64,000 nt of DNA, taken from positions 34,152,111-34,216,110 of the forward strand of contig NC_068366.1 in NCBI RefSeq assembly GCF_020536995.1. The letters are read 5' to 3'. The translations under genes were made by a program, and so were the position numbers. Numbering within the stretch: position 1 is the stretch's first letter; every line of letters begins with the position of its first letter. Source of the DNA: Dreissena polymorpha. Lineage: Eukaryota; Mollusca; Bivalvia; Myida; Dreissenidae. Positions 34,009 through 47,137 of this stretch are shown piece after piece. The notes beneath the pieces were generated by a model that did no database searches, was not told the origin of the DNA, and saw only the letters and a list, made by a program, of their open reading frames with translations.

Positions 34009-34385
34009 CCCGTCAAGTTCGTCGGAAAACCCGGAAAAACATATTCTGCCGTTATTAAAAGTTATTGAAATAAACACGTTGAAATTAAAATAAGTTGCAT
34101 AGTTGTTAATATAAACAAGTATTTCAGTTATATATACGCACAATCCAAATAACGTTTCTTCGTCACCTCAGGTAAATCCGTTGGAGTTTTCATCGGTATT
34201 TTTAACCCCTTAAATTTCGTCGGAAAACCCGGAAAAATATATTCTTCCGTCATTGAAAAGTTATTGCAGATGAAATTAAAATAATTTACATAGAAGTTAT
34301 TATAAGCAATAATTTAAGTTATAATAACACACACTTCAAATAACATTTCTACTGAACTTCAGGTACACTCTGTCAAATACACATT
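34009..34385 (+). repeat. 198-bp direct repeat just upstream of the TNFR-like gene
   Basis: Two tandem copies offset by 198 bp, each with CGTCGGAAAACCCGGAAAAA, then ATATTCT(G/T)CCGT(T/C)ATT and AAAAGTTATTG. A further fragment, GGTAAACCCATTGGAGTTTT near 34415, matches GGTAAATCCGTTGGAGTTTT near 34173. They lie about 100-500 bp upstream of the start codon at 33919 on the minus strand, so they overlap the presumed promoter/5' UTR. Confidence 0.75.
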
Positions 34386-34399
34386 ACGATTACGTCTCT

Positions 34400-35304
34400 T
34401 TTTAATTTTGGGTAAACCCATTGGAGTTTTTATCGGACTTTTTCTGTAAGCGTGTTAAGCGAATTGTATTATCAAGAGGATTGTTTATTAAATAGCCTAT
34501 ATTGATATCACGATAACTAGATACATTTATTTCATAGGTGAAGAACATTTAACCGTTTCATTTAGCACAAACACCACTGCCTTAAACTATTCGTTCAATT
34601 AACAGAAAACAAGCTTTAGAGCATTCCGATCTACCAATATTGTTAAACTTCAAGTTGACATCGACCTAATTTTGAATTAGAATAATTCAAATCTGCTAGT
34701 GTATAATCTATTTCATGGTCAATTGGATTTAACGTTTTGGTCTCGCACCAACACCACTTGCTACATCATATTTGTACCAACACAGTCGTTGCGTATGACC
34801 GTCCCAAATCCTTCAATATCATCCGATAGTACTTCGATATTAACATTTGCCTAATTGGATCTAATTTCTAACAGTTCAACTTAAAGACTAATTGCTGAAG
34901 TAACCAATGTGCTAGTTGTAATTTATATTAAACGTACTAAAATGTGTATCGGACGGTAAAATGTTCTTTACAGATCAGTGATAGTGTTTTTTATATGTAT
35001 TTTCTTAAATTTTCTCATTTTAAGAAATCAAACCAAACAATTACCGTCAGCGGTACACTAATTAATTTAAATTATTATATTTCCTCTAACCGATTACAAA
35101 GGTTACTGAGCGCATACACAATATCCTACTATTTGCACTATAATGGAGAGATATCACACTCAATGTGTATTTCCAATGTTGATAATTTGTATACATGGTA
35201 CAAGGGAACGTTTTTAGCAATTTTGATAAGGAACGAGCAAACGGATCCTCTTCTTCTAAACAACAAAGACGCGTTTTCTTGTTTAAAACATATACTAGGC
35301 ATTA
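34400..35304. other. gene-free stretch
   Basis: A 128-codon plus frame at 34944-35330 opens here but shows no motif, no splice context and runs into the duplicated block; not called. Confidence 0.4.
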
Positions 35305-35660
35305 TATTAAGTAAGTGCCATGTGAAGTGAAACGCGAGGGCCGTTAGCTTTTGAAATCGAAAGTGATTTCTCTTTTTTTTTAATGCGGAATAAACCGTGC
35401 TTGATAATTTCAACCTTAAAGCTTTACAAGATAAAATGATAGAACAACGACATCAACGTCATTCTAATAACAATACTTAATAAAAAAAGTGCAGTTAATT
35501 TAAAAAAAAAAAACAACAACAGAGAGGTGTGATTTCTACAAATCACTCGAAAGAATGTAATAGATAGATACTGTTCGTAACTTTCGAAATCGAAATTACG
35601 CAAGCCACTACCAGTGCTTATTTCTTCAGCTGGAAATTTCACTGTGAATATGACGTACTG
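35305..35660 (+). repeat. duplicated block flanking the TNFR-like gene, right copy
   Basis: Same orientation and order of anchors as 29985-30770, shorter by the unmatched central part of the left copy. With the left copy it brackets the TNFR-like gene at a distance of about 5.3 kb. Confidence 0.65.
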
Positions 35661-35664
35661 ACCT

Positions 35665-35926
35665 GGGCCCGTATTCACCAACCAGTTCTTAGACTTTAGT
35701 CTAAGAATAAAGAATATTCTTTAAATTGGATATTCAAGTGTTGCTTTATTTCTGAGTCAAACTTGGCATTAATCACCTCTATCTACATCATTCTTCATGA
35801 AGAATGCTTTGCTTATGGCAAAGTCACCAGTGGTAGACTGTAAAGACTCAAACACTGAGCATGATTTTCTTGTTCTAAGTCTATTCTTTATTCTTATGTT
35901 TAAGAATCGGTTTGTGAATACAGGCA
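35665..35926. mobile_element. MITE with GGGCCCGTATTCAC-type inverted ends
   Basis: The left end reads GGGCCCGTATTCACCAACCA, then GTTCTTAGACTTTAGTCTAA. The right end, reversed, reads GTGCCTGTATTCACAAACCG, then ATTCTTAAACATAAGAATAA. Long imperfect inverted repeats (about 50 bp) enclose about 160 bp. No coding capacity. This is a common bivalve MITE type. Confidence 0.7.
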
Positions 35927-35954
35927 CTGAATATATCAGTCTGTCCGACTATTT

Positions 35955-35955
<1 letters not shown>

Positions 35956-36013
<58 letters not shown>

Positions 36014-36620
36014 GCATGTCTGTCTGTCTGTCTGTCTGATTGTCTGACTGTCTGTTCGTCCGTCCGTCTGTCTGTCTGTTTGCCTTCTGACTGCATGCCT
36101 GCCTGTCTCCATGCATACCAGCCTGCCTGCATGCCTGTCTGTCTTCCTGCTGCCTGCATGCATTCCTTCAATCCTGACCGTCCGTCTGTCGTACTTCTGT
36201 CTGCATGCCTTCAATCCTGACTGTCTATCTGTCTTCCTGCTGCCTGCATGCCTTCAATCCCATATGTCTTTTTGCATTATTGCCTACCTGCGGCCTGCCT
36301 GCCTGTCTTTTGTTCTTTTGTCCTTGATTCCCTGCCTGCTTGCATGCCTCCCTGTATCCCTACCTGCCTGCCTGTATTCCTTCCTGCCTGCATGCCTGCC
36401 TGTCACCATGACTGTCTGTCTCCCTGCCAGACTCCCAGCCTGCCTGAATCCCTTCTTCACAGCCTGCTTGCATACCTGCCTGTCGACCAGCCTGCCTGTC
36501 TTCCTCCTAGCATGTTTACCCACCAGCCTGCCTGCTTGCTTGCCTGCCTCGGAGCTTACCTGCATGCCTGCCTCTCTCCATTTCTCCCAGCCTTTCTGTC
36601 TACCTTGCTGTTTACCTCCC
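35956..36620. repeat. (TGTC)n microsatellite grading into CCTG-rich low-complexity DNA
   Basis: Nearly pure TGTC repeats to about 36085, then degenerate tetranucleotides of the TGCC/CCTG type with ATGC interruptions to about 36620. Frames rich in Cys-Leu-Pro (plus) and Asp-Arg-Gln-Thr (minus) are by-products of the repeat and not genes. Confidence 0.92.
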
Positions 36621-37332
36621 AGTCTGAGGAACATTGTTTTTATTACATATGTAAGTTACCATGTTGTGTATTACATTTATATAATTTGAACTGGTAGACG
36701 ACAAAATGTAAAGGAACTAACCTAATTGCATACTATTTTAAGTCACTTTAAATGTACTACCTTTACAAACACTACTTCGTCAATTTAAAATTTTGTCAAA
36801 TTGTGCAAGGCACTTTGGTTAATATAATCATAGTAGACATCTTTAAATTGAAAAACGCCCATAAATTAGAAACATGAATGTTTCGTACATTTCTTTGTCT
36901 GTTTGTATGTGTTAGATTGAACTTGTTTCTTAAATTTAGGGGACCTTCCCTAAGGGGGTCCCATCGATATCCTTTAGACTGACTAGCATATTATATACAC
37001 TTCAAAGTTATCGAATGTATCTTGTTGATTTTAATATGGTGTTGACTATTAAAACATTGTTTTAAATATTTGTAACAATAAGTATTGATTCAACTTTTAA
37101 TTGATCGCAAGGCAGAATAGAAACAATCCGTTTCACGCGAACATATGTCTTTAACAACACCTTAACACTTTAGTCATGGCATAACAGTTAAAACTAAAAT
37201 ATGCAAAATAGTACCCAAACGTTTCCAAATTCCTTAACTCAAGTTAACCTACACAAATTACATATGAAGCAAAGTGGAAAGCACTACTTAACTTAAATAC
37301 TTTTAAAATCAAAACTTTTCTGTCAAGTCACA

Positions 37333-37985
37333 TAACTTACTGCAGATGTAATCAAAGCGCTGAAGGCACTAAAGTTGTTCGCTGTTGCATAATCTTAGAA
37401 GCAACTCAATTTTCAAACTTATGTTATAGCTTTTTATATCGCAAGTTTGAAATGAACACAACCCATTCACATTTTAAAAGAGTGTGTCTTAAAGCACAGG
37501 TCGAGATGTTTGTGACTTTTTATCCTCATATTTATGTTATAGCCATAACTTCGACAAAATAACAACAATATGTCTCTTTTTTTCACAATTGGTTGCTGCA
37601 CTGGCAACCATCTGTATAATTTTGGTTGCCTTGCTAAAGAATAACAAGCCTGTAATCATGTTCATGTTGTGTTATGTGTATCTAATACTTTATCTATTTT
37701 CTTTAAATTATTGAGAAACAATTTTGCCCACATGACAGACTTTTAATGCAGAATTAAGCCCCGTTTTCCCTGAAAGCAGCCAATATGTACAGAATTCAAT
37801 GATAAACTGGCCAATGTCGTCACACAAGCTGTTATAAACACTAGACTGACCAATATGTCACACAAGCTCTTAAACCTATTGTTTACATAATTACAGGCTG
37901 TCTGCTGCAGTGTACCAGGGAAGTATAAACAGGCAGTGGTAATCGTTTCTAGCGTAGTGACTTGCAGTTACCGTTCTTATCGTAG
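37333..37985 (-). repeat. 650-bp interspersed repeat, copy 1 (inverted)
   Basis: Reverse complement of the repeat at 40345-41390 and 62651-63293. Anchors: ACTGCAGCAGACAGCCTGTA, TTTATCATTGAA, TTGGCTGCTTTC, AACAAGCCTGTAATCATG (reverse), and CTTGCGATATAAAAAGCTAT (reverse). Together with copy 2 it forms a large inverted repeat separated by about 2.4 kb. Confidence 0.85.
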
Positions 37986-40344
37986 TAAAAAACAGACTGA
38001 CTTACAAAACTTGCTCTGTAAAATTAGTCGTGAGCTAACGCTCACAACTAAAAATGAGAACACAATCAGGATTCACAACAAATTTGTGTTGAAACGTCAA
38101 ACGCATCTTACCTTTTACATATGTTTCTTTTGTAATCTTAAATGAACACACTTGCCAAATTGTAACGCTATTAATTGTTTTCAGACAAATATTTTATATT
38201 AAAATATAAATGCGAAATAATTATTATGGTAATATATGATTTTACCAAAAGGCTAAACATAGAGAAAATACTATCAAACATAATCACACGCACTAATTGT
38301 TCAGGCAAAGATGGAGAAAATTCTTAGCAAATACAGCCTTATGAACCCGCAAATCTCCACTTAATATAATACGTAATATAATACTATTTATAGATTTAAC
38401 TTAACCAAGACTTCCTCTTTATATCTCTTTATTCCCTCTTAATCATAAGATTCCGAAACCATGTTTCTTTCAGTAACAGTTTTTTAAATGCAAATTATTG
38501 AATCTTCATGTTTGTTCTTATGACTGTAAATGTATGTTCTCAGAAATAAAAGCGTTATAAGAACACAAAAAGAAGACTTTTTACTCATATGTTCGTGAAC
38601 TTGAAACTTTTGTCTTTGTTTTGCAAACGTCATGATTATCTTGTTATGCTCTTCATATAAGTGAAATTTTACTTTGTCGTACATTTGCTTTACTTAGAAC
38701 AATGACGTTACTCGCATATATATATAGACTGTGCATGACTGTGCATGATAAGTGTGATGCTTATAGGCGCTCCTATAATAATAGGATATGTAATAATACA
38801 TTGAACAATTAGTAAATATGTTCAGTTAATAAACACGTATAATCCCACAACATATTGGCATTCAAATAAACGCATACAATTATTGTTTTTGGCACATTTC
38901 GAAGTCAGTATATCTGTATACGTGCTCTCAAATATGACGCCATAGCCTAAAGTGTATCGTGGCGACACTGTTTAGTAAGTTCAATGGATTAAACCAATAC
39001 TGCATATTTAATCGCTGAATGCGTGTTTGAATTAATAGTGCACGACATTTTATTCATACTATATAATCTCACTCTTCAAATACGATGCGCTTTATCTGGT
39101 TATAAACACATTGCGGTTTAAGCAAAAAGTTAGCGAAAATGTAAGCTGCAGATGTATTGAAAATGGTCCTGCATGCAACAATTTGTTGGGCTACGATAAT
39201 ATTGCAACTATGATTGTAAGTAATCGTAGCCATGACTTGTAATTTGTGTAGCAAAATTAGATTATCCATCTTTTTTTTTAATGAAACACCTATTTGTTTT
39301 CACTTTATTTAATGCAAACTGTAAATACTTATTCGCAATCACGAGTCACTACGTAACTAAAGTCAACCGCGGTTGTCTACTTAAAGCATAAATCGCTGTT
39401 ATAGAATCCAATGCAACTAAGTGATCGCAATAACTGCTCGTTTGACATAGAAATGATTCTTTATCGTCTGAGTTTTGGGAAACTACAAATCCAACCGCAA
39501 GGTCTTCCACAATTTCGACATCACCGAAATTGTATAACTATTTGAACGTCGAAAAGTGTTTGTTATTAATGTAATTCATCAAATAACAGGCCAACTTAAG
39601 ATTTAACTCTGCTTCATAGTTTTATGGGCTTATTATTTTATGTTTTTGAGTAAATGCATATAACACATGTGTTTGATTATATACCTCAATTATACAATAA
39701 ATGACGGAGTGTGCATCTGGTAAATTGATTAAGAAAACGGAAGCTTCTCAAACTTATGGTACGGGCTTAAAACTACTAGCCGATGAAGTTTTTACTTAAA
39801 CCTCTACCCGTTACGGTTGCCCTTCCCCGAACAAAGGCTTCCAAACCTTGATATGCAATACATATTTTTTCGCACGTATACAAAGGCATAACGACTTAAT
39901 TAAGAGCCGGTCTGTTTCGGCGGTACAAATTTTGTATGGGTCGCGATTCAAAAGTTAGTATTTTCAAGTTCAATTATCATATTTCCAATGACCGGCGATC
40001 ACGCACAAATGGGGAGCAATAATAAATATGCAAAAAGGTTACTGCAACCTCTGTTTAGCCTTGGGGTTTTATCGGTAACCTATTGGAATTGTCCTATACA
40101 TTTTGAAAGGGAAGCTTAAACGATGCTTAGCCTCAGCTAAAAAGCGAGCTACGATTTCGGACAACTGATATGTGGTTGATTAAGATCGACAAAGAAACTA
40201 ATGGAAATAGTATTTTCGGAGACGAGCGCAAAGTTATGTTGTTATATCACTGATTGTAGCGTCATTTTGCTATGTTCTAAATAATTAATATGTATTTTAA
40301 TAAATAGTGTATAGTTTTTGGTTGTGAGCGTTAACTAATTTAGA
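37986..40344. other. spacer between inverted repeat copies; no gene seen
   Basis: AT-rich, with only short frames lacking motifs (38484-38684 and 39069-39269, minus). No RNA gene recognised. Confidence 0.45.
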
Positions 40345-40879
40345 GAGGCCGTTTTGCAAGTCCTTCTGCTTAAGCTACGCTAGAGACGATCACTACAAGT
40401 CAGTCTGCTGTTAACTACGCTAGGAACGATAACCACTGCCTGTTTATACTTCACCGGTACACTGCAGCAGACAGCCTGTATGTAAATAATAGGTGCAAGA
40501 GCTTGTGCGACGATATTTGCCAGTCTAGTGTTTATAACAGCTTGTGCGACGACATTTGTCAGTTTATCATTGAAATCTGTACATATTGGCTGCTTTCAGG
40601 TAAACGGGGCTTAATGCTGCATTAAAAGTATGTCATGTGGGCAAATTGTTGCTCAATAATTTAAAGAAAATAGATAAAGTATAAGATACACATAACACAA
40701 CATGTACATGATTATAGGCTTGTTATTCTTTAGCAAGGCAACCAAAATTCTAAAGATTGTTGCCATGGCAGCAACCAATTGTGAAAAAAAGATACATATT
40801 GTTGTTATTTTGTCTAAGTTATCTCTATATTTGATATTTGTGAGGAAACAGTAATACTGAACATTTACCATGGTCTAAT

Positions 40880-41252
40880 ATAGCCATTATATGCATCTTT
40901 TGACGATTAAAAAACCTGAAAATTATAAAGCCTTGCAACGCGAAACGATTGAATAATTTGGAGAGTTCTGTTGTTTAATTTTGTGAAACTGCGAAGATTG
41001 CTTATATAAAGTATAAAATACGTCTTGCAGACGTACTTGGCAGGATGGTCGAGCGGTCTAATTGGTGTTTACTCCAGGACTCCGGCGGTCACTGGTTCGA
41101 GCCCAGCTGCGGGCTACTTGTTTTTCCTTTTTTAATTTTATTCTTGATTTTTTTACTGGAGCTTTTTAGATCCAATGTTTACATTTATCAATATGATGCA
41201 TTTAATGACAAACTTCAAAACATGCCAAAATCTGTGAAAAGGCCCCTTTAAG
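40880..41252 (+). mobile_element. TTAA-target MITE with tRNA-Leu-like core, second copy
   Basis: Same family as 4491-4838: AACTGCGAAGATTGCTTATA, a tRNA-like core, a T-rich tract, TTTACTGGAGCTTTTTAGAT, CATGCCAAAATCTGTGAAAA and the end GGCCCCTTTAA. The 5' inverted end is not recognisable, so the left boundary is approximate. Inserted in the 650-bp repeat. Confidence 0.72.
41040..41113 (+). other. tRNA-Leu-like sequence inside MITE
   Basis: GGCAGGATGGTCGAGCGGTC continues TAATTGGTG and is close to eukaryotic tRNA-Leu 5' halves (GTCAGGATGGCCGAGCGGTC). ACTGGTTCGAGCCCAGCTGC provides an intact box B. The 3' acceptor strand does not pair fully, so it is a tRNA-derived module, not a tRNA gene. Confidence 0.65.
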
Positions 41253-41390
41253 ACACACTCTTTATAAATTTGAATGGGTTGTGTTCATTTCAAATTTGCG
41301 ATATAAAAAGCTATAACATAATTTTGAAAACTGAGTTGCATCTAATATTATGCAATAGCGAACACCTTTAGTGCCTTCACCGCTTTGATC

Positions 41391-44300
41391 GGTTAAGCAA
41401 TAGTAAGAGAATATTTAAAATACAGCAGCATGTTTAGAAATAAATCCTACATGAATGTGTAATCCCCGGATCATACGAATTAAGGAAACCTAATATGCGA
41501 AGTAAAACATACACAGTAAAGTTATTAAATAAATTACGGTAACCATTTAAAAAAAATCCAGAATATTTTTAAATAAGACATTTAACGTTATACCTGTACA
41601 CTTATGTTAATGTCACATTATTTTCTTAAATAATTTCTTAAAACTTTTTTTATTTCGAAAACATTATTATTTTATCTGTTTGTTTTAATGCTTAATATAC
41701 ACTCTGACCATGCCAACATCGAACATAGGACTTTACCATTGAAATTTATCCCCATTAGTAACTTGTCTTATTTCTGTACTATGCATAATTTTATTAAATG
41801 TTTTTAGGACGATGCATCATTACAAAGGTCAGACATGTGATAACCAGAAAGTATTATAATGCGTGGAATTTTGAAATATGTGTATATATGTAGATATAAA
41901 TATTTAACATTAATGCAATTTTTCATCTTCACCACTGTCTGTGTTTCTGATTAAATAATACACGACAGCTTCAACATGCTATTTCAACCAGGCGAATGTA
42001 CACCAACATTAGATACGATCTGAATACATGTTTGTTGTAAACATATAAAAAGGAAAGTTAAACTAGTATGCTGCTCTTATTTGATAAAACGTGGACCTTA
42101 TACCCATTAAACAATATATACGCTAAAATCGTAAGAAAAAATATTTACCTCCACGATACAATAAGCACAATTTAATAATAAAGATATTAGCTGTTTAAAG
42201 TTGTGTTTGTTAAACAAAGATTAATTTACACAAGGTGTCAATCATTCACTCGGTTTATAAAACGTTTTATAAACAACAACACATTGCCTTATTAACAACT
42301 TATAATCATGTCTGGACGCATACAAATCTACGGCGAACAAAGTGACAACAAAAAGGTTTATTAACCCTATTTATGTGTACCATTCACAAAAGGTTTTGGA
42401 TTGTATTTCCACACGTGAAAGCCATCTTTTGTGTACCCGCTTCACCCATACGTCGTTGATAGAATTGTAAAGGCTGTAAAATATAATTCGCAAGTATACT
42501 TTTTATTTGACAGGAAAATGTATAAATTTTAAAAGACGGGACAGATAAGGGGCACAGCTACAATTATGTATGCTAATAAAGTGCAGCGAAGACATGTTGC
42601 TTCAAGGTACTAGCAGCTTGAATCATGTAACCATCATATAAAAGTCTAAAATTCAATATATTTGTTTGGCAGTTAAAAACGGTGCAGCAATTGAATGACA
42701 AGTATGATGTTCACCATTACGCGATTAAAATAATGCATCCTCAACCACAGCCTAAAATAAGGCATATTTGATAAATACACGTACGTTTTGAATACTTCGT
42801 ATTTCATGTCTTTATCTCATAAACCGTTAACACATTTACATTATTTGTGTTAATGTTGTTGTTGATTAAGAGGTTGATATTGATGAATTAACTGTTGTTA
42901 CTGTTAAAGTAAATGATGAAAAGGAAGTTTATAGTAACGACGATAATTATGATAATGGGATAATGAGGATAATGATGATTGATAATTATAACAAATGTTT
43001 CAGTGATGATGATGCTTATTACGATGCAGATGTAGAAGAAAAAGATGATGATCAAGCATTAAACCCAGGGCGCCAAGATAGAAGCTCGAGTACTAATCAC
43101 TCGATGCCGGTAACCATGTAAAGTACGATTATTTCGTTATTTTATTTACGCCATCTTCGTGCTTTGTCGTATGTATAAATAGCTTTATATAATCTAGTAT
43201 CATACTTAGGAGCAGCGGGTCGCACAGTTTTGCGTAAGTAATAACTTTCTTCATCGCAATAATCTATATGAAACAATATATTTTAGATTAGATGCATGTA
43301 TATCAGATACTGTTAACTTTATTTTATAAAATTATATTTTTCCTTTCATATTTGTTTGTTTATTAACAGAGATATAAAAAAAATCACGTATTCATGTTAA
43401 CTTGTACATATAAATGGTGAATAAATGGTGAGTGACTGACTGGGATTCCTTGACATGTAGCTCATTTTAATCGTTTTTGGGATTCCACACTAAAGTTTCT
43501 CTACACGTCTCATAGCTGGTTTCCCTATGTTTAGTGATTAAATTCGAGAAAAAAAGTGAGAATTAGGTAGTGTCTTCGTGCAATTGAATGTATCAAACTA
43601 TTCAAAAAAGGTTTATATGGCGAGGCGCTTCATTTAATTGCTAAAACAATTCTCAAAACGCATTTAACATTATGTTATTCTGCGTAATTATATGGAAGCT
43701 ATTTCAAATGTTTTCGAAACTCGAAGTAGTCTTTAAAATGTTATGCCTTGCAAAACAGTGTAAACAGCAAAACGACACTAAATGGCTCGATTCCAATTTA
43801 ATCCGCATGTTACAAAATCCTGTAGCGAAAAGAAGATTTGGTTCTAGTATACATTCAGGTTTGATAAAAAAAATGCAAAAAACAAAAGTAAAAAGACCAA
43901 ATTAAAAAAGGCTAAGAATGACGTACATTCTTCTTAACTAACTTTTATAGTATAGACTTATTCAGTTAATCTTAACAAGTAATCTGTGCTTCATTCAATT
44001 GCTGTCAATATAGCGTATATTTATATATGTATAAGAATGCCCCATAGTAAAGGTATTAAACATATTATATGTGCAACAAAATATTCTCAAACAATGAATT
44101 TCTTAACTTTCGTGTCATTCAAATGACCTTGTATCATACGGTTTTATTCTTTTATAAGGTTTATTCGAACTCCTCCATTAAGCATTAGTCTATGATACAT
44201 AGATACATATTTGGGGCATCTTATACAGTACATGTCGAACCCTAAAATACAAAACATTGTAATCAACTATTATTGAGCCTTTTTCTTAATTTGCTAGACT

Positions 44301-46265
44301 GCAAATAGTGATTTTGGTCGAAATCGTTTAAAGATGGGTTTGTTAACTGTCTGTTTTGATGTGGACATGCATCATAACATCATTTGATATTAAATATGAG
44401 GGTAGAACAATTGAGTCACTACCACAGCTGTCTGGTTGTTTTTTTATTAGGAATATTATTCAAAATGTATAAAAAAGTACTATGTCGATATTTAGGAAGG
44501 GCAAGATTTAAAGATTCACACTAAATGGGGTTTAAATATTATTTTACCCGAAGACAGGAAAAAGCAATTCAAAAAGAATAAATATTCCGATTTACCAACA
44601 TGGACAGATTTTCGGTTTATTATTTTTTTAACGCAACTGAAACATTAGTAGAACATATATACAAATGCATTATTTTTTTAGGATCAACGAAATATATGAA
44701 CTCGTTGTGAAACTATCTCTTATCCCCGAACTAACCTTGAGACAAAAACGACTCCATGAATGTTGCCGCCAACTTTCAAAAGAAGCCTTTTCCGGTCAAG
44801 CAAAACTGGTTTGTAAAGTAACATAAATGAAAATAATCCTGTTAAGTAATACAGGATATATTAAACAATATATGTTTGCTAATTTCTTAGCATATCAGTT
44901 TTTATTTTATTTAATTTGTCACATAGTGCACAAGAAAGTACACTAACGTTATTTTAATACCAGACATTATTGGTAAAGGCTGTCAACTAATACATGTATG
45001 TTACCTAACCAATACCTTTTTAATTGGTGTTTCATAACATGCATATGTTGTTCATGATAATTCATACTCGCTTAATACATGCAAAAGATTAGCTAACGTC
45101 AAATACACATTAAACCACACCGTATCAGGCAATTCAACTCGTGTTAAAGTTAACCATTACATCCGACTCCTAATGTGTGTGTCGATTTTGGTATACATTT
45201 GTACCTGCATTATATGCAAATATAGTAGAGATTCTAACACAGGAAGAACGGTTAATTTTATTGTTTAAGTCGTAATAGAGTATTTGCCGGCGATTCTGAA
45301 AATGTTATTAGTAAATTAGAAATACTGTGTGGACCCGAAAAAGGTTATGATCAGGACACAATCAAATGCAAAGAACTGTTCTGCGAGTTTTCGTAGATGT
45401 GTTATTATGCGAAAAAGTATAGTTTTTTCCCCCTTACTAAGTAAGATGATTACTGTACTTAATATGCATGCGGTACACCATAATATTTGATTAAATAATT
45501 CAAGCGATTCTAGAGGTAGATTTGACTGAAAAATTTCTAATTTACCGCGAAATTGCAATATTCCGACTGCGTTTATTTTTGTAATTAAGAAAACGTCTAT
45601 AGTAATGGTTTATAAAAGGAACATAGAAACATGTTCATGAACTATGTCATATGATCGTATTATTAACATATCATCGGTTAAAAAAATGTAGATATTGATT
45701 TGAACTGTCTGATTCTTATTGGTCTATAATTTGAAAATGACTAACATAAAATGAAATCTGCAACAAGCAACATTTATATTATTAGTTTTTGACCTATATA
45801 TAAGATATTTAATAGTTGTAATATTTCAAGTCACTAAAAGACAAATAAACAAATATATATGCATGTATTTAATGAGCAGTCATATACACTTTATCAACAC
45901 CAAAGTCGCTCACGTCCACCATTTTATTTACAGGCTTTTAATCTCTCGTTTCATTGCAACGCTGAACTTTATTATGTACACATCTTTCAGTTATCAATTT
46001 GCTGTGGATGAACTTTGTTGAGTCGACAGTCGCTAGATTCCACTTGACAGGATTGTTAATCTGAACCATTATCATTCACAACTTATTTTCTTGAGCGTGG
46101 GTAAAGTCCTCCCCCCCCCGATGTACAAAACGAACCAGAACCATATTAAGGTACCTATTGTAAAACTTGAAAGTTGTTAGAAGTATAATTATAGAATATC
46201 AATGTGCTATACGTACATTTTTATCAGTCGTAGTTTAATGATGGTTGCACATTAGTTTTTGAAAT
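41391..46265. other. long gene-free AT-rich stretch
   Basis: No exon with splice context, RNA gene or clear element recognised. A GAT-rich low-complexity patch lies at about 42890-43050. Small frames (43672-43905 plus, 45316-45558 minus) lack motifs. Confidence 0.45.
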
Positions 46266-46267
46266 AT

Positions 46268-46268
<1 letters not shown>

Positions 46269-46346
<78 letters not shown>
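46269..46346. repeat. (TA)n microsatellite
   Basis: About 78 bp of uninterrupted TA repeats, 50 bp upstream of the start codon of the HEPN-NACHT gene. Confidence 0.97.
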
Positions 46347-46349
<3 letters not shown>

Positions 46350-47137
46350 ACACAGGCTATTTATATTGTCAAGGGAAATATATAATTGATAAAGGACAAT
46401 GTCGGATTACCGGGATATCTTTCGCAAGCCGGAAACCAAGAACTGGTTTAAGGCGGCAATCGGTATGAAAATCACACGTGACTGTCTGCTTGACATTGTA
46501 AAGGAGGCTACTCAAGCATTTTATCATGCCATCCGTAAAGAGATCAACCGAAAACACGGTATTCTGGAGAACTCTGTCTGCAGTCAGTGTCACACTCCAA
46601 ACGTGCTGCCTTGTGAAACCAATAATAAATGCTGCACGTATAGGAAGTGTGTATTTCATAAAATTCACAAGCCTCTAAATTGCCCCAGTAATAATTTATG
46701 CAATTCAATTTGTAAGGAAATTGTATCACACCACCGATTTCGGAATTGTTCAAACTCACACAGCTTTCAAGGCCCTACCTGGGTTTACACTGAAGCGAGT
46801 AAATGGTGCGTACAATCCTGGCAGATTGCCAGGTGTTATCTCTCAAACGACGGATACAAGGACGTTAACCAAGCGGAAGATGCTGACTTCAATGGCATAG
46901 TAAATGTCATATACAACTGTGAATTCTTTCAAAGGTATTTCAAGGACGACCTGACACAAAAGGAAAACATCTGCACCAAGGTAATACAAGTGTAGGAACA
47001 TAAGTTATCAATAAATGAAAACGTTTTATAATTGCAATTGAAAATATTTGTGACAATTTTGTAGGCATTAAATTATGTACATTGCTTATACATATTCAGT
47101 TAACATGCAGCTGTATTATACAGACATTTTTTAGTTA

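Larger units (their letters stand above)
40345..41390 (+). repeat. 650-bp interspersed repeat, copy 2, split by a MITE
   Basis: Direct orientation; shares ACTGCAGCAGACAGCCTGTA, GCCAGTCTAGTGTTTATAAC, ATTGGCTGCTTTCAGG, CATGATTATAGGCTTGTTAT and GCGATATAAAAAGCTATAAC with the copies at 37333 and 62651. It is interrupted at about 40880-41252 by the tRNA-bearing MITE, exactly at a CTTTAAGACACACTC site that is uninterrupted in the other two copies. Confidence 0.85.

Noticed and set aside
34944-35330. 128-codon plus frame
   Set aside because: No motif, no splice sites, and part of it belongs to the duplicated block.
35881-36697. Cys/Pro/Leu-rich and Asp/Arg/Gln/Thr-rich frames
   Set aside because: Translations of the TGTC and CCTG tetranucleotide tract, open by composition only.
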